This document shows positions 63,399-64,000 of a stretch of DNA of 64,000 bases, one piece after another; within the stretch, counting starts at the first letter, position 1; each line of letters starts with the position of its first letter. The stretch is from NCBI GenBank assembly GCA_009760855.2, contig WPIO01000016.1:1471001-1535000 (forward strand), read 5' to 3'. The notes under the pieces are model-generated. The model had not been told where the DNA came from. It saw only the letters and a list, made by a program, of their open reading frames with translations, and made no database searches. Origin of the DNA: Cristatella mucedo (lineage: Eukaryota > Bryozoa > Phylactolaemata > Cristatellidae). A program made the translations under genes and the position numbers.

Positions 63399-64000
63399 CC
63401 TGTTTACCAATTGATGCCCGGATGTAGAGACTGCAACCGTCTCCAGTCTGGGCGTGGAGGCGGACCGACGGGACTGTTTTTCTCCGGATCGTCTTAGAGT
63501 TTTCCAAACGGGCCCTCCTGACCATGTTCTCTTACCGGATGCTACTGCTGCTTCATCACCCGAGCGGTCGCATCGGGTAAAGCTGCGTTTACACTACCGA
63601 CTTTTCTCCAAAGTCGGCGTCGATTTTAAACCTTTTCCCTCTGGTTTGTGTTAATACGCCTTCGAGCGTTACTACATTTTGGGACAAGCAGCCAAGTCGA
63701 CCAAATCTCACGAATGAGAATTTGTATCTACTGTTTTTGCTCGGATTCGGACGAGCTGACCAATCAAAATCCTGGAGCTCATTACTGCACCTCACGGCCA
63801 AAGTAAAAGTTGTTAACACTAATTGGTTCGACTTATATTGAGGCATTCAGAGCAACCCTTTGAACGTGTGTACTTATCAGTTACAGCCTCGGATCCAATC
63901 CTTTCTACGCAGAAAACGCCGTGCGTATGCTTATGAAATTTATCAACATACACGGAGAAAGCATTACTTAGCAATATACACCCACGGGGTGTGGACATCC
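63399..64000. other. Window end, nothing recognised
   Basis: Frames of 60-85 codons only; no domain or repeat family. Confidence 0.5.

Overview
This is animal (metazoan) nuclear DNA, probably from an invertebrate. It has spliced genes with GT-AG introns, a PNUTS/PPP1R10 orthologue, a TRIM-type RING/B-box gene, two families of non-LTR retrotransposons, tRNA-derived SINEs and long simple repeats. I cannot name the species from sequence alone.

Layout. (1) 1-1320: retrotransposon debris. (2) 2260-14738, plus strand: eleven exons of a PNUTS (PPP1R10) orthologue whose reading phases agree at every junction. They run from the end of the TFIIS-N/LW domain, through the PP1-binding KVTW motif, to a C-terminal CCCH zinc finger and stop codon. 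The first exons are not recognised and probably lie left of the window. (3) 14.7-22.2 kb: intergenic DNA with LINE-B and SINE copies, ending in a long (GA)n tract. (4) 22313-24067, plus: a GC-rich intronless open frame with a coiled coil, unidentified. (5) 26161-47766: a 21.6-kb AT-rich, Polinton/Maverick (adintovirus-like) integrated virus-like element. It has about 137-bp inverted terminal repeats, each of which is itself a foldable palindrome, and a 6-7 bp target-site duplication. It carries remains of a retroviral-type integrase, a protein-primed family B DNA polymerase, a packaging ATPase, an adenain-like protease, a PLA2-like protein, a YqaJ-type nuclease, an HNH/AP2 endonuclease and four fibre-like structural genes. 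Most genes are broken by stops, frameshifts and host LINE/SINE insertions, so it looks like a dead copy. (6) 46661-57340: a segmental duplication of about 5 kb. It repeats the right end of the element, its flank and a terminal exon of the TRIM gene; a 5'-truncated LINE-A sits exactly between the copies. (7) 60116 down to 59021, minus: the RING-B-box-coiled-coil exon of a TRIM gene. Its donor phase matches the acceptors of both copies of the beta-propeller-like exon (55632-54650 and 50315-49357). (8) 60.3-64 kb: a rearranged LINE-A and GC-rich sequence with LTR-like borders.

The most interesting part is the 26-48 kb element: its terminal hairpins, the array of phage-style fibre genes in what is otherwise an animal Polinton gene set, and the lack of a capsid protein I can recognise. 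The duplication on its right side may be real or an assembly artefact, and this decides whether the TRIM gene has two alternative last exons.
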